Source: Gryllus longicercus
Taxonomy: Eukaryota > Arthropoda > Insecta > Orthoptera > Gryllidae
Assembly (NCBI GenBank): GCA_038098605.1
Contig: JAZDUA010000424.1
Span: forward strand, 124,001 to 188,000
Reading direction: 5' to 3'
DNA: 64,000 nt
A program made the position numbers and the translations under genes. Positions 35,023 through 44,429 of this stretch are shown one piece after another. Numbering within the stretch: position 1 is the first letter of the stretch; each line of letters starts with the position of its first letter. The notes under the pieces were generated by a model. That model was not told the origin of the DNA, did no database searches, and was given only the letters and a program-made list of their open reading frames with translations.

Positions 35023-35262
35023 ACTGCTTCCGTGGCCTGCACGTTCGCCTGACATGTCGTCCATCGAACATATCTGGGATATGATCGGTCGGAAACTTGT
35101 TCGTTCTGGTCCTTCTGCAGTCACTATTGATGATTTGTTGTCACATATAGAAACCGCGTGGCAGTGTGTTCCCCAGCAGCATATCCAGTCTCTTTTTGAA
35201 TCCATACCACGACGTCTAAAGGTTCGTGGTGGCTTCACACCGTTCTGCGCCAGAAATATTAA
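35023..35262 (+). pseudogene. Tc1-like transposase pseudogene, downstream part
   Basis: The frame reads LLPWPARSPDMSSIEHIWD, with the PDMSSIEH motif carrying the final catalytic residue region. It continues MIGRKLVRSGPSAVTIDD, HIETAWQCVPQQHIQSLF and ESIPRRLKVRGGFTPF. This is the C-terminal part of the element interrupted by the 34446-35022 solo LTR. The full 34.2-35.3 kb copy is broken and 5'-truncated. Confidence 0.88.
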
Positions 35263-35325
35263 ATTTACTTTCATAAGTACAAGTAAATTAGTTTCACGTT
35301 TATTGAGAACTGTTTGAATATTTTT

Positions 35326-35517
35326 TTAAATAAATTCTAAGAGCTTTTCTTTGTTAATGTCATTGATCCAGGATTTCCTACGATCCACACGTACATGGTA
35401 CCCACTGTTTCTAAGAACTATGCGAACTGTACTTGGAGAAATGACTATTTCAGACGTTTTGGAACACTGTTTTGGATATACTGTAATATCGCGAAAAAAA
35501 TCATCTGTCACGTTCAT
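35326..35517 (-). pseudogene. Second Tc1-like transposase fragment (HTH region)
   Basis: The minus-strand peptide includes ISPSTVRIVLRNSGYHVRVD followed by RRKSWINDINKEKLLEF. This matches the second helix-turn-helix plus linker of Tc1/Tc3-type transposases. It lies in the opposite orientation to the preceding copy and is a different subfamily. The catalytic region is absent. Confidence 0.75.
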
Positions 35518-35699
35518 TCAGCAATTATGTGTAACCACACATACCGTCGTGATCACCCCGACTCACCTGATTACCTGATTTTTCTTCTCGGATTCAGCAT
35601 TGCCCCGGCTGCTCCGTCGGCAGACTCCCTAGAGGGAGGCATGCGTATTTGGGGCTAACTAGTGGGGCTACTACTAGCACTACTACATTCCAAACGATA

Positions 35700-36660
35700 C
35701 TTCATTTGTTTTAAAATGGATTTAATACGCCAAATTTGCAATGTAGGTGAAGCCCCATACTAAATTACGCTTACTAACTACCTTAAAACTAATCTTAACT
35801 TATGCGGCCGGCATGGCCAGAGTTCATCTGTGCCCTCTGGGCATCTGGCCCAGAAGGGCGGTCGTGACCCGGCTTGCGGGAGCGGTAGCCGGCTCGGGGA
35901 TCCTGAGCCCCTCGTGTTGCGTTAGCGGCGGTCGTCGGCCGGCTGGCGTCTTCGCGGCGCGGCAGCGGGCGGGCGACAGTGCATCGGCCTGTGCGTTGGC
36001 CGTACTATTGTTCGAGCCACCGACTCCAGAGTCGGTCTGAGATGTTTCGATGTAGCAAACTGGCTTCTCGGTCAGAAATGGAACGAACTGGCTGCTGGCT
36101 CCGAGGCCAGAATGTAGAGCTCGCTACGCGGATCGGAATATAATGCAGCCAAGCTGGTTTCTAGGATCCGAACAGAATGGAATGCTGCAGCCAAGCTCGC
36201 TCCGAATAGAATGGCAGAGCGTGCGTCCTGAGCGTGCGTCCTTGCCACGAAGGCTTTGCGGATCACGTGACTCTCACCCGCGTCGATTCTCGCGAATGGT
36301 GGGCGCGCGTCACGCAGTTTCTCCGCCCTATGCGCCTTGCCAAATTCTGGGAAACTCCCATCGTCACTCGGTTCCGAGAGAAAGGCGCGGCAGCGGACGT
36401 GCGACAGTTGGGGGCGGTAGGCGTATATCCCGATAGTCATAGGGTGCGGCTTGGCGTGGGTTGCGCCAGACAAAAGGGCTGAATTCCACCGATCCCAGGC
36501 GCCCGAAATGGCCTCAGGTAGCAAAAAACAGCGCGTTTCCTGGCGTCCTTCTCAGCGGCGCTATGCTCAATGAAATTATTAATTGACGCGTCGCCACCTG
36601 ACACGTGCGACCGTCCCATTACAATGGCTGTCCGCTCCTGCGTTTGTTCGTCACGGTTTT
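35700..36660. other. GC-rich repeat-like block, possibly an LTR
   Basis: GC-rich DNA with sharp edges and internal near-repeats (AAGCTGGTTTCTAGGATCCGAAC and AAGCTCGCTCCGAATAGAATGG-type phrases at 36135-36215). Long open frames occur on both strands (up to 150 codons on the minus strand, 36072-36524), but none shows a domain. The right edge reads TCGTCACGG. On the minus strand this resembles an LTR start, but no matching end or target duplication was found. Confidence 0.35.
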
Positions 36661-37150
36661 CCGAACTCAGTACCTATCAAATACATTAAACACTAGTGTG
36701 TAATATTTGTATAATCTTTCCCATTTCTCCCAAAGATGAGAGAGATTCATTACGCAAGCGAATTATAACTTGTTTTCTTGTTTTCACTTGTTTTCTTTTC
36801 TTTACGCCCCTTAGTGACATTTGATGAACAAATATTTCAGTATCGTATTCTTCTTATTCACCGACTGATGAGTACTGGAAAGGAAATTGATACAAAAGCC
36901 GCTACGTCTAAGGGTTGACAGACCCCGGCTGGCACGGTGAAGGTCAATCCACAGACGGACGTCCAGGCAATCCATTACAATGTTGGAGAGTTTGCGCGTT
37001 CCAATACTTTTGGCTTCCTTTTTGTATGAGATATTTGCTTATATTCCTGGTTTCTCTATTTCATTTACTATGTATAATGTATTTAATTCCGGTGAACATT
37101 TGTCATTTATATTACTTTTTCTATGTAAAATGTATTCATATTTTCAAAGT

Positions 37151-37177
37151 GTTCCAATACTTTTGACCCTTACTGTA
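37151..37177 (-). repeat. Tc1/mariner terminal-repeat-like end
   Basis: On the minus strand it reads TACAGTAAGGGTCAAAAGTA then TTGGAAC. This has the TA target plus CAGT start typical of Tc1-like termini. A second, shorter GTTCCAATACTTTTGGC lies at ~36998-37014 in the same orientation, so this is not a simple two-ended MITE. Confidence 0.5.
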
Positions 37178-37446
37178 TCTATTGCTAGTGAGAAAAATAT
37201 ATGGTTCCATTTTAAAAATCAAAGATGATTAAATTTGTCGAAAATTAAAAATGTTTCGAACAATATCTCTACAGCATATCACTTGCCCCATGATTCCGCA
37301 TTGTTGAGCGAGAACTGTATGTCGATATCGGGAACTGTTTAGAAGTTATGAGGGTGGCCCACAGTTGGTGGGACTCCCTGTATGCAAGCAATATATTGTG
37401 GCGTCATATCAGTCGCCTTGTACAAACGTGACAAAATATTAGCCAG

Positions 37447-37472
37447 GTGCATTTCATGCACATGAAATGCAC
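37447..37472. repeat. 26-bp palindrome
   Basis: GTGCATTTCATG, a CA centre, then CATGAAATGCAC. The arms are perfect over 12 bases. Confidence 0.9.
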
Positions 37473-38188
37473 GAGGAAGTAGTTTGCGCGGGCTACTGAG
37501 ACAGGGAACTGAAGCCGGCGTGCTACGTCGAGACGGGAGGTGCGGCTTGTATGCTCACGTAGGCAACTGGTGCATCACACCGAACAAGATATCAAATTAT
37601 CAGGCCAGCGGTGGTGGTGACCAGGAACATTCCTTCTGGTAACGGGTCAATATTGTTTATTGTAATTATTGTACATAGTATTCAGGTGTTGGAGCATATT
37701 TCAAATAAATACTCATTAAATTACAAACCGTTCACGTCTGTGATTTATTGCCACGGCAAAGTCGCCACAATACGAGTATACATATTTCCATAATTTGTAT
37801 TTTAATTACGTTTTATAGAAGACATGCCTTGTATCAACATTATTTGTAATTTTCTAAATATGTTGGAGTTATTTCAAACGTCCGAAATTTGGCACAATAA
37901 TATAACTAGAGTTCTGGAATAACTAGAGGCAACAGGATCGAATCCGGTGCTTCTCCGCATTTTTTATACGTGCATTTTGTTTCAAATTAACTGCATGACA
38001 GTACTCTATAGTGTCACTGTAGTGTAAATAAATTATTATTAAATTTTAAAACAAACCAACTCTGAAAAGGGCTCTTTATATATCTATGAATACTAGTTTT
38101 TATTCTCAAAATTATATATTTTTATTCTATATTTTTTACATTAATTGTTTATTCATAAATATCTTTTTTAGGAAATACAAGGAATACA

Positions 38189-38364
38189 TTAATACGTAAT
38201 CGAAAAACCCTCAGAATCTACTACCATTCTCATCCTACGTGGGAGAGCATCCACACGTCTCGCCGCATAGTTTTGAATGTGAACGACCTCCTCCCAGGCT
38301 TCTTCGATCAGGGTTGACACATGCATCGTACAAACATCCGCTGTTAGATGGCTATAAATCCGCC
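38189..38364 (-). pseudogene. Probable Tc1-like transposase C-terminal fragment
   Basis: A minus-strand open stretch of about 57 codons ends at a TAA (38191-38189). It contains VSTLIEEAWEEVVHIQNYAA, then RRVDALPRRMRMVVDSEG. The AWE...N...ALPRR layout fits the helical C-terminal tail of Tc1-like transposases. The catalytic part was not found upstream, so it is a relic. Confidence 0.55.
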
Positions 38365-38399
38365 CAATAAGAAAAAATTAACTTTTGCAGCCGGAAATT

Positions 38400-39180
38400 T
38401 GAATTTACATTAAAAATATGTATTTGAAGTTTTTGTAGGAAGTTTTTGTACTTCCAACGAAATGCTTGATTAGTTTTGTTTTTTGTTTATGAACATTTAA
38501 TTCATAATTTATGTAAAAACATACTTTTTGTAATTATAAGTTATATCTTAATATTTAAAAATTAGTTATAGTTATTCTTATGACTACAGTAGATGGGAGG
38601 AATACCATAGGTAATAAAATAATTATTTTCAAATGGGATCATTTTATTTATCACATTGAAATGGTTTTTGGATGATTGTAGCTAAAATTAAACGCAAGTT
38701 CCACTTCCGAAATATCCTGACAACTTCCACAAGAGTTCAGTCGCCTGCCTCTTCGAAGTCCTGTGTTTATGGTTCCGGTTCTAGTGTTCGCAAACACCTG
38801 CTTCTAAAAACGCACCATCATGCGTTTTATTGGTTTGAAATTGGTGCAACAATATTGCAACCAGTGACACAAGGTATGCTGGCAGTGGCATCGTACTTCC
38901 AAAAGAAGACTAATTTTAAATGATGTGTTCTAAAATTAACTGCACGTACTGGCAATGTGATATTCACACACGTTGTGCCCAAGAAAGACGCTATGACTGT
39001 TTAAAACACACTCTATACTAGAGGTCTAAAAACTCACTTCTCATAGTAAATTTGAACAAATTAACAAATGATAGGTGAAATAAAAAATGTATAAAATAAA
39101 AAACTAAAATATCAAACTCATGGTCAATTTCGTCCTTTTTTTAAATTTCTTCAGAATCTGAAAACACACCCAAAACCTTA
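38400..39180. other. AT-rich non-coding stretch
   Basis: An 83-codon plus-strand frame at 38672-38923 shows no domain. Nothing else was recognised. Confidence 0.45.
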
Positions 39181-39224
39181 CATGTTTTGACGCATTTCCG
39201 CCCATTGGGCGGTATACCGCGAAG

Positions 39225-39772
39225 TCAATTGTCCCGCGCGAGAGAGAGGGAGCCGTTTTCTAGCCCCAAAAGTGGAATTCCGCCCAATCTGGCAACCAAC
39301 TGGCTGTCTTGGATTAGCTGCCAGAGCGCATCTGCGTTGTTAGGTCCCGGATCAGGCCAGTTTTCGGCCATGGTGCGTCTTGTCTCTGCCCACAGTTTTT
39401 CAATAGGGTTCAAGTCTGGTGCGCTTGGTGACCAGTCAACAACCTGAATATTTTGTTTCTCTGCAAACCACGATTGAACAGAAGCCGACTTTTGAATAGG
39501 AGACTGGTCCTGTTGGAATTGAATTATACCCTCAGGATGAAATTGTCTTACTGATGGGATCATGATATCTCTCAGAATGTGGATGCACTGAGAGGCATTT
39601 AAGTGGCCTTCGATCCTATGAACCATTCCAATCCCACGAGATGACATTCAGTTCCAAACTGTTAGTGAGAAACGACCGAACTTGCGTACTTGCTTTACGT
39701 ACCGAGAATCACAGCGGATTACTTGGGGCCTGAAAACGCGAATGGCTCCATCATTTGCAGAGGTGAATATAC
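39225..39772 (-). pseudogene. Tc1-like transposase, C-terminal half (split by the Gypsy element)
   Basis: The minus-strand frames read FTSANDGAIRVFRP next to the Gypsy border, then RGIGMVHRIEGHLNASQCIH. IQFQQDQSPI, with the second catalytic Asp, and VDWSPSAPDLNPIEKLWAE, with the PDLNPIE motif and catalytic Glu, follow. One stop lies before MSSRGIG, and the C-terminal end is altered after WQLIQDS. The N-terminal half lies at 45116-45554. With the 5.3-kb Gypsy and one ATAC removed, the two halves read continuously through the region of the first catalytic Asp. Confidence 0.9.
39769..39772. other. Target-site duplication ATAC (left) of the Gypsy insertion
   Basis: ATAC directly precedes the 5' LTR and recurs at 45116-45119 directly after the 3' LTR. 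Confidence 0.9.
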
Positions 39773-40459
39773 TGTGGCGTCGTTAACACGAGGGCCAGAA
39801 CCGTTATGTCGGTGAAAGTGCGCTGCGGGGGAGGAAGGGGTTGAGCCTGAACATCCGGGATTTGGCGCTCAGGCAGTTGACGCAGACAGCGTGGCAGAGC
39901 CAAAAATAACCTTAGGCTGTAAACTCCTAGGAAGCTGGCTAGCGAGCCTACCTGGGAATCTTGTGTGGTGGGGGTGTATCCCTCCTCCTAAGATGCTGGC
40001 AGGCGAGCCTAGCTTACCGACAGCGGGCGAGCCTATCTAGGGAACTTGTGGAGTGGGGGTGTAGCCATCAACTATTTAACGTGGCGCCATCTGCGCCCGC
40101 GTTCTCATTCAGTTTACATCAGAGAGCCTAGTACGTGTAGGTACAGGGAGCGTAAGAGTGGTGGCGAGATGTCCGGAGTGTAAGGGCCAGACGATCTCGG
40201 GTGCTTCGTGCACATGGTTCGCCAGACGGCGACCGGGTTAAATTTTGGCATCAGGCCCTGTGACGGTAATTGTCACGGGACGAAGTCCGACAGCTCGCAT
40301 CACGCGTGGCTTGTTTTTTTCTGCGGTAAAGCAGGGTATTGGAAAGAAAAGGTTGCCGGAGTGTTTCAAATAAGCAATTTATTGTATCTAGTCTGTAACT
40401 TTTCAATATACTATTTTTATTTTGTTTATGTGAATTTATTCTCTTTTCACTACGTCACA
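39773..40459 (+). repeat. 5' LTR of the Gypsy element (687 bp)
   Basis: It begins TGTGGCGTCGTTAACACGAG and ends CACTACGTCACA (TG...CA). TATTTAA (40073-40079) followed by TTCAGTTT (40108-40115) resembles a TATA box and an arthropod initiator, about 38 bases apart, somewhat long. The 3' LTR is the same apart from ~12 differences. Confidence 0.95.
40073..40115 (+). promoter_or_regulatory. Putative LTR core promoter
   Basis: TATTTAA and a TCAGTT initiator-like motif. Both are kept in the 3' LTR, where only the base after TTTAACG differs. Confidence 0.5.
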
Positions 40460-40465
40460 GACTCG

Positions 40466-40660
40466 GAACCTTTTTTTTTCTTATTTGGTGGCAGCGGTTT
40501 TTACGAAACTCGCGGGGTGGTTAAGTGCGCCCACCAAGTTTTTTCTTAATTGGTGGCAGCGGTTTTTACGAAGCCCACGGGGTAGTAACGTGTACCCACC
40601 AAGTTTTTTCTAAGTTGGTGGCAGGGGTTTTACGAAGCCCACATGGTGGCAGTAGTTCAC
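40466..40660 (+). repeat. Three 65-bp tandem repeats in the Gypsy leader
   Basis: TTGGTGGCAGCGGTTTTTACGAA-type units start at about 40486, 40551 and 40616, exactly 65 bases apart. Each of the first two ends CCCACCAAGTTTTTTCT, which is complementary to the next TTGGTGG. A TGG-initial primer-binding site might lie in these units, but I could not assign a tRNA. A separate copy of GACTSGGAACCT with T run and CTTATTTGG occurs at ~40459-40488 and ~40893-40921. Confidence 0.85.
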
Positions 40661-41064
40661 TAGTAAATACGGCAAAGAAGCGGAAGTAACTGTAGCAACC
40701 GCGGGGAACTGGCAGTGCGGCGCCTGAGCCATTGGTGCGCGCTGGACATAGCTGAACAGTACGCGTGGAGTTGTGCATCGGAAGCGTTGGTGCACTCGCG
40801 TCGTATTCACGTGGCGTCGGCAGTGTCGTGCACGCCACGGGAAACCGAATTTTGCGGTATTTCGATGCGAAAGTTTCGGGGCGGTACAGTCCGACTGGGA
40901 ACCTTTTTTTTTCTTATTTGGAACTGGAACTGGTGCTAGTGTACGGTACTGGTACGTGGTACTGGAACTGGAAGAAGACATCCCGGACGACCAGAACGAG
41001 AGGAAGGACGAAAGGACACCGATCCAGGAAGCGCGCACGCGACACCGAGGTCAACAGAACGTAA

Positions 41065-43713
41065 GTGTGTTCTTTATATCAGTCGGTGATCAATTCAATC
41101 AAAATGTCTTTTCTAGCGGGGTATCGGAAAGAGGTACTTGTGAGGGTCGCGATGGAGATGGGGGAAATTTTGGAAGGGGACGAAACTGTTGTAAGGTTAA
41201 AGGTATTAATCACGGGAAGCGAGCAATACGATGAAGATTTTGTTAAGCAACTCGCCGATCAGGTGAAAGAACAGGTCGCTGAATCACGCGAATTCGCAGA
41301 GCGAGAACGGCTGCGCGAAATTGAAGTAAGAGAACGGCTGCGCGAAATTGAAGAAAGAGAACGACAGCGCGAATTCGAACAAAGAGAACGGGAACGCGAA
41401 TTCGAGGAAAAGGAGCGACAACGTTATTACGAACTCGAAAGGCTGAAGTTAGCGAATCAGGCTACCTCGCGCGAATCTTTGTGTAGTAGAGATTCGGGAA
41501 ACAGAAACAAAATCCGTATCAATCAGGTAATGGATAGATTTAAAGGCGAAGGTGAGGATATCACCTTATTTTTAAGTGTTTTCGAAGCGCATGTTCGTCA
41601 GCTCGACATTGCGCCAGTCGAATGGGTCAGTCAATTAATGGGACTGCTTCCCAATGAAATAAATACTTGGTTAGTTGTAGGATCCGATTCACCAGAGCAG
41701 GATTATGACCAGATCAAAACTCAATTACTAGACATGTATAAATTCACGCCCGAAAAATGTCGTCAGATGTTTTGCAGTCACGCAAAGGGAGCAAAAACTA
41801 CTTGGAATGTTTATGCTCGCGAACTGACGAATTATTGCAAAAAATGGATTTCAGGGTTAAAAGTTGAAACTTACGAGCATTTATTAGATCTGGTTGTTAC
41901 CGACCAGATGAAACGGAAGGTACCGGCGGACGTACGTGCCCACTTCTTAGATGTTTGGGGCGAGGTTTCACAGTCCCAAGATTTGGCACGCAGGCTGGAC
42001 ACCTACGAGAACAATCGATCTAGTGGGTACAAGAAAGATTTTTCCAAATTCAATAGCAAGGAGCCTGTGGGGGAACAGAAGTGGAGAAAGGCAACGGAAA
42101 GCGTGCCGTTCACTTCTAAACCCGCAGCGCCTAAAGTAGATAGAAATGCGGAATTCGACAAACCGCAGGAACGCACGTGCTATTTGTGTAAAAAACCGGG
42201 GCACATAAAGAAATACTGCCCTCAGCTTAAACAAAGCGAGATAGTGTGTCACGTGGTTAGCGACAGTGCGCAGGAATTGTTGCTTCCTCACACGTTTGTC
42301 GGCACGGTTTGCGGGAAGAGCATTACCATTCTTCGTGATACTGGTGCTACCGTAGATCTAATCAACGCAAAGCACGTCATGCCTAATCAATATACTGGCG
42401 AGTCCGTAAGGGTTAAGCAGCCCCTGGACGTGGCGCCGATAAATCTACCGGTGGCCAAAGTTGAAATTTTAGGTCCGTTCGGTAAGCTTGTTACCGAGGC
42501 GGCAGTCGCAAAAAATTGCGATTTAGAATACTACATTTTAAGCAATCGATCTGCCACTATGTTGCCGGAAATAAAGCAAGGGTTCTTAGAACCGCAGTTT
42601 CTTTGTGCTGTGCGATCCCGAGCTGAGGCGGCAGCCGAACAGGCCGACGGGGCAGGTCAGGTGGCGGCGGCGCCAGGCGACGCACCCTTTGCGGTCAGGG
42701 ACGAGACAAAAGGGGTGGGGGCGGTTAAGCTAGGCGAGCTTGCAGACACCGGCGGAGAGCGGGACGCAGCTCCTGAGTCGGACGAGAACAAGGAAAATAG
42801 TGTATTTCAGGGCGGAGTTGACGAACCGGGCAACAACGCAGTTGTAAACGTCGCGGAAATTGAAGTAGATTCCGAGTGTGTTGCTTTGGCCCGTTTAGAC
42901 CCGGCCGAATTTAAAAAAGCTCAGAGGCAGGATGAAGAACTCACACCGCTAATAGAGCTAGCGGAAGGCACGGAGGCGGAACGGCGCGATTATTTTATAG
43001 AACGCGGCCTATTGTTCCGGAACCGGCAAAGCAAGCGCGGTGAGAGATTCTCCATGCTAGTGACTCCGCGTGTGTATCGTGGCACGATATTGAAACTCTG
43101 CCATGAAGTTGCCCACGGCCATTTAGGGGTTACGAAGAGCAAAGACGCGATGGCCAAGTATTTCTTTTGGCCGTACTGTTATAAAGATATGGAAAATTTC
43201 GTACGCAGCTGCGATAGTTGCCAACGTGTAGGTAACGGCGGCGAGAAACTTCGCGCACCTTTGAAAATTGTACCAATAACGGGCGAGGCGTTTGAGAAAG
43301 TAAATGTCGACGCGTGTGGCCCATTTCCAGAGTCTGAGTCAGGAAATAAGTTCATACTCACTGCTATGTGTTTAGCCACAAAATACCCTGAGGCTATTCC
43401 CATACGTGATCTGACGACGGTCACAGTAATTGAAGCTTTATTAGAGTTGTTCAGTCGGATTGGATTTCCGCGAGAGCTTCAAACGGATCAAGGAACTTGT
43501 TTCACAAGTACACTGATGGCGGAATTCGCCGAAGGATTTTGCATTAGATTAGTTAGAAGTTCGCCTTATCATCCGCAATCAAATGCCGTAGAACGGATGC
43601 AAAGAACCATGAACCGTTTAATGAAGGTTCCTTGTTTAGAAGCGGGAACGGATTGGGAGCGGGAACGGACGGGCAAGCCACGAGTCAAATTGAAACTGAC
43701 CACAATCCTCTAG
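41065..43713 (+). CDS. Gag-protease-integrase polyprotein (SCAN-like Gag, DTG protease, DDE integrase)
   Basis: The open frame has 882 codons. The likelier start is the Met at 41104 (AAAATG context, 869 residues), because the upstream 13 residues follow a donor-like AACGTAAGT. Residues ~66-132 form a highly charged coiled coil of RER/EIE repeats. Residues ~156-330 resemble the SCAN/Gag capsid C-terminal fold (LLPNEINTWLVV, DYDQIKTQLLDMY, ELTNYCKKWI). The zinc knuckle is C372-X2-C375-X4-H380-X4-C385. The protease motif is D425-T-G-A. An acidic Ala/Gly-rich linker spans ~520-610. The integrase zinc finger is H680-H684-C716-C719, and the catalytic triad is D749, D808, E843 (D-58-D-34-E). The frame ends soon after the Glu motif, so the integrase C-terminal domain is lost. 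No RT motif occurs anywhere. Confidence 0.92.
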   Translation: MCSLYQSVINSIKMSFLAGYRKEVLVRVAMEMGEILEGDETVVRLKVLITGSEQYDEDFVKQLADQVKEQVAESREFAERERLREIEVRERLREIEERERQREFEQREREREFEEKERQRYYELERLKLANQATSRESLCSRDSGNRNKIRINQVMDRFKGEGEDITLFLSVFEAHVRQLDIAPVEWVSQLMGLLPNEINTWLVVGSDSPEQDYDQIKTQLLDMYKFTPEKCRQMFCSHAKGAKTTWNVYARELTNYCKKWISGLKVETYEHLLDLVVTDQMKRKVPADVRAHFLDVWGEVSQSQDLARRLDTYENNRSSGYKKDFSKFNSKEPVGEQKWRKATESVPFTSKPAAPKVDRNAEFDKPQERTCYLCKKPGHIKKYCPQLKQSEIVCHVVSDSAQELLLPHTFVGTVCGKSITILRDTGATVDLINAKHVMPNQYTGESVRVKQPLDVAPINLPVAKVEILGPFGKLVTEAAVAKNCDLEYYILSNRSATMLPEIKQGFLEPQFLCAVRSRAEAAAEQADGAGQVAAAPGDAPFAVRDETKGVGAVKLGELADTGGERDAAPESDENKENSVFQGGVDEPGNNAVVNVAEIEVDSECVALARLDPAEFKKAQRQDEELTPLIELAEGTEAERRDYFIERGLLFRNRQSKRGERFSMLVTPRVYRGTILKLCHEVAHGHLGVTKSKDAMAKYFFWPYCYKDMENFVRSCDSCQRVGNGGEKLRAPLKIVPITGEAFEKVNVDACGPFPESESGNKFILTAMCLATKYPEAIPIRDLTTVTVIEALLELFSRIGFPRELQTDQGTCFTSTLMAEFAEGFCIRLVRSSPYHPQSNAVERMQRTMNRLMKVPCLEAGTDWERERTGKPRVKLKLTTIL
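43641..43669 (+). repeat. 12-bp direct repeat at the deletion junction
   Basis: AGCGGGAACGGA occurs at 43641-43652 and 43658-43669, exactly between the last integrase codons and the start of the RNase H remnant. It may mark the recombination or template-switch point that removed the RT region. Confidence 0.8.
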
Positions 43714-43856
43714 TTTGGTTACGTAATACGGCGGGCAAAAATCCCAGATTATTACGCTGGTCTTTATTAATTCAGCATCTTGACTTAAGGATCATTCACA
43801 AAAAGGGTTCTGAGAACGTAAATGCAGATGCGCTTAGTCGCATGTACGACGAATGA
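43680..43856 (+). pseudogene. RNase H C-terminal remnant of the Gypsy element
   Basis: In a frame different from the main polyprotein, this reads IETDHNPLVWL, LRWSLLIQHLDLRIIHKKGS and NVNADALSRMYDE. These are the terminal motifs of a Gypsy RNase H (TDHxPLxWL and NxADALSR). Only the last ~55 residues remain. The RT palm, the YxDD box and the first RNase H carboxylates are absent. Confidence 0.9.
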
Positions 43857-44429
43857 ATTGATCTCCGACAGGTGTAGAGAGCTCACACGTTCGTGACACT
43901 GTATAAATGTCGGTGAAAATTGATGTAAATAAATTGTAAATTCAAGGGTATTCCACTTTTTTTTGTGTTATTGTTTTCATATGTAAATGCATACATGCGC
44001 CAATAAATCCAGTCTATGCGGCACATGATGTATGTCCAGATTTTTGTAATTGTATATAGCAGAAAATTCATGTACTTTATTTTTCAGAATTAATTTGTAC
44101 TTCAAGAGCTATCATGGTACTACTGATTTGTATATAAAAGGGTATTTATTATGTAATTCAAGATTTTTTCAGTTGTATGTCAAAGAATTTTTGTCTGTTC
44201 ACATGTGTATAGTAATTAAGATAAATGGCAACATAGCTAGGAAGGAGGGCACAGCCCATAGATTTACTTTTTGTATTTTAGACAGGTTTTGGTTTTTGTA
44301 CTTTTTCTGATTGTTTAACGTAAAAATTTAGAATGTGAGGTCAACACCAGGTTAATTAGTTAGCAGAATTTTTTTTCCTGTGCACATTTTGCTGCGAAAA
44401 AAAATTCTACCCCCAAGCATGGGAAGGTC
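43857..44429 (+). other. Gypsy 3' non-coding region
   Basis: About 570 bp of AT-rich sequence with no env-like frame. The 86-codon frame at 44050-44310 has no signal or membrane pattern I trust. A short purine stretch (GGGAAGG, 44421-44427) just before the 3' LTR may be the polypurine tract. Confidence 0.6.

Noticed and set aside
40610..41038. 142-codon minus-strand frame in the Gypsy leader
   Set aside because: It is antisense to the repeat-bearing leader and low-complexity in composition.
40773..41234. 153-codon frame in the Gypsy leader overlapping the polyprotein start
   Set aside because: It overlaps the Gag frame and leader repeats and has no recognisable domain. The 41065-43713 frame explains the coding.
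44050..44310. env-like gene in the Gypsy element
   Set aside because: The 86-codon AT-rich frame has no convincing signal peptide, cleavage site or transmembrane pattern.
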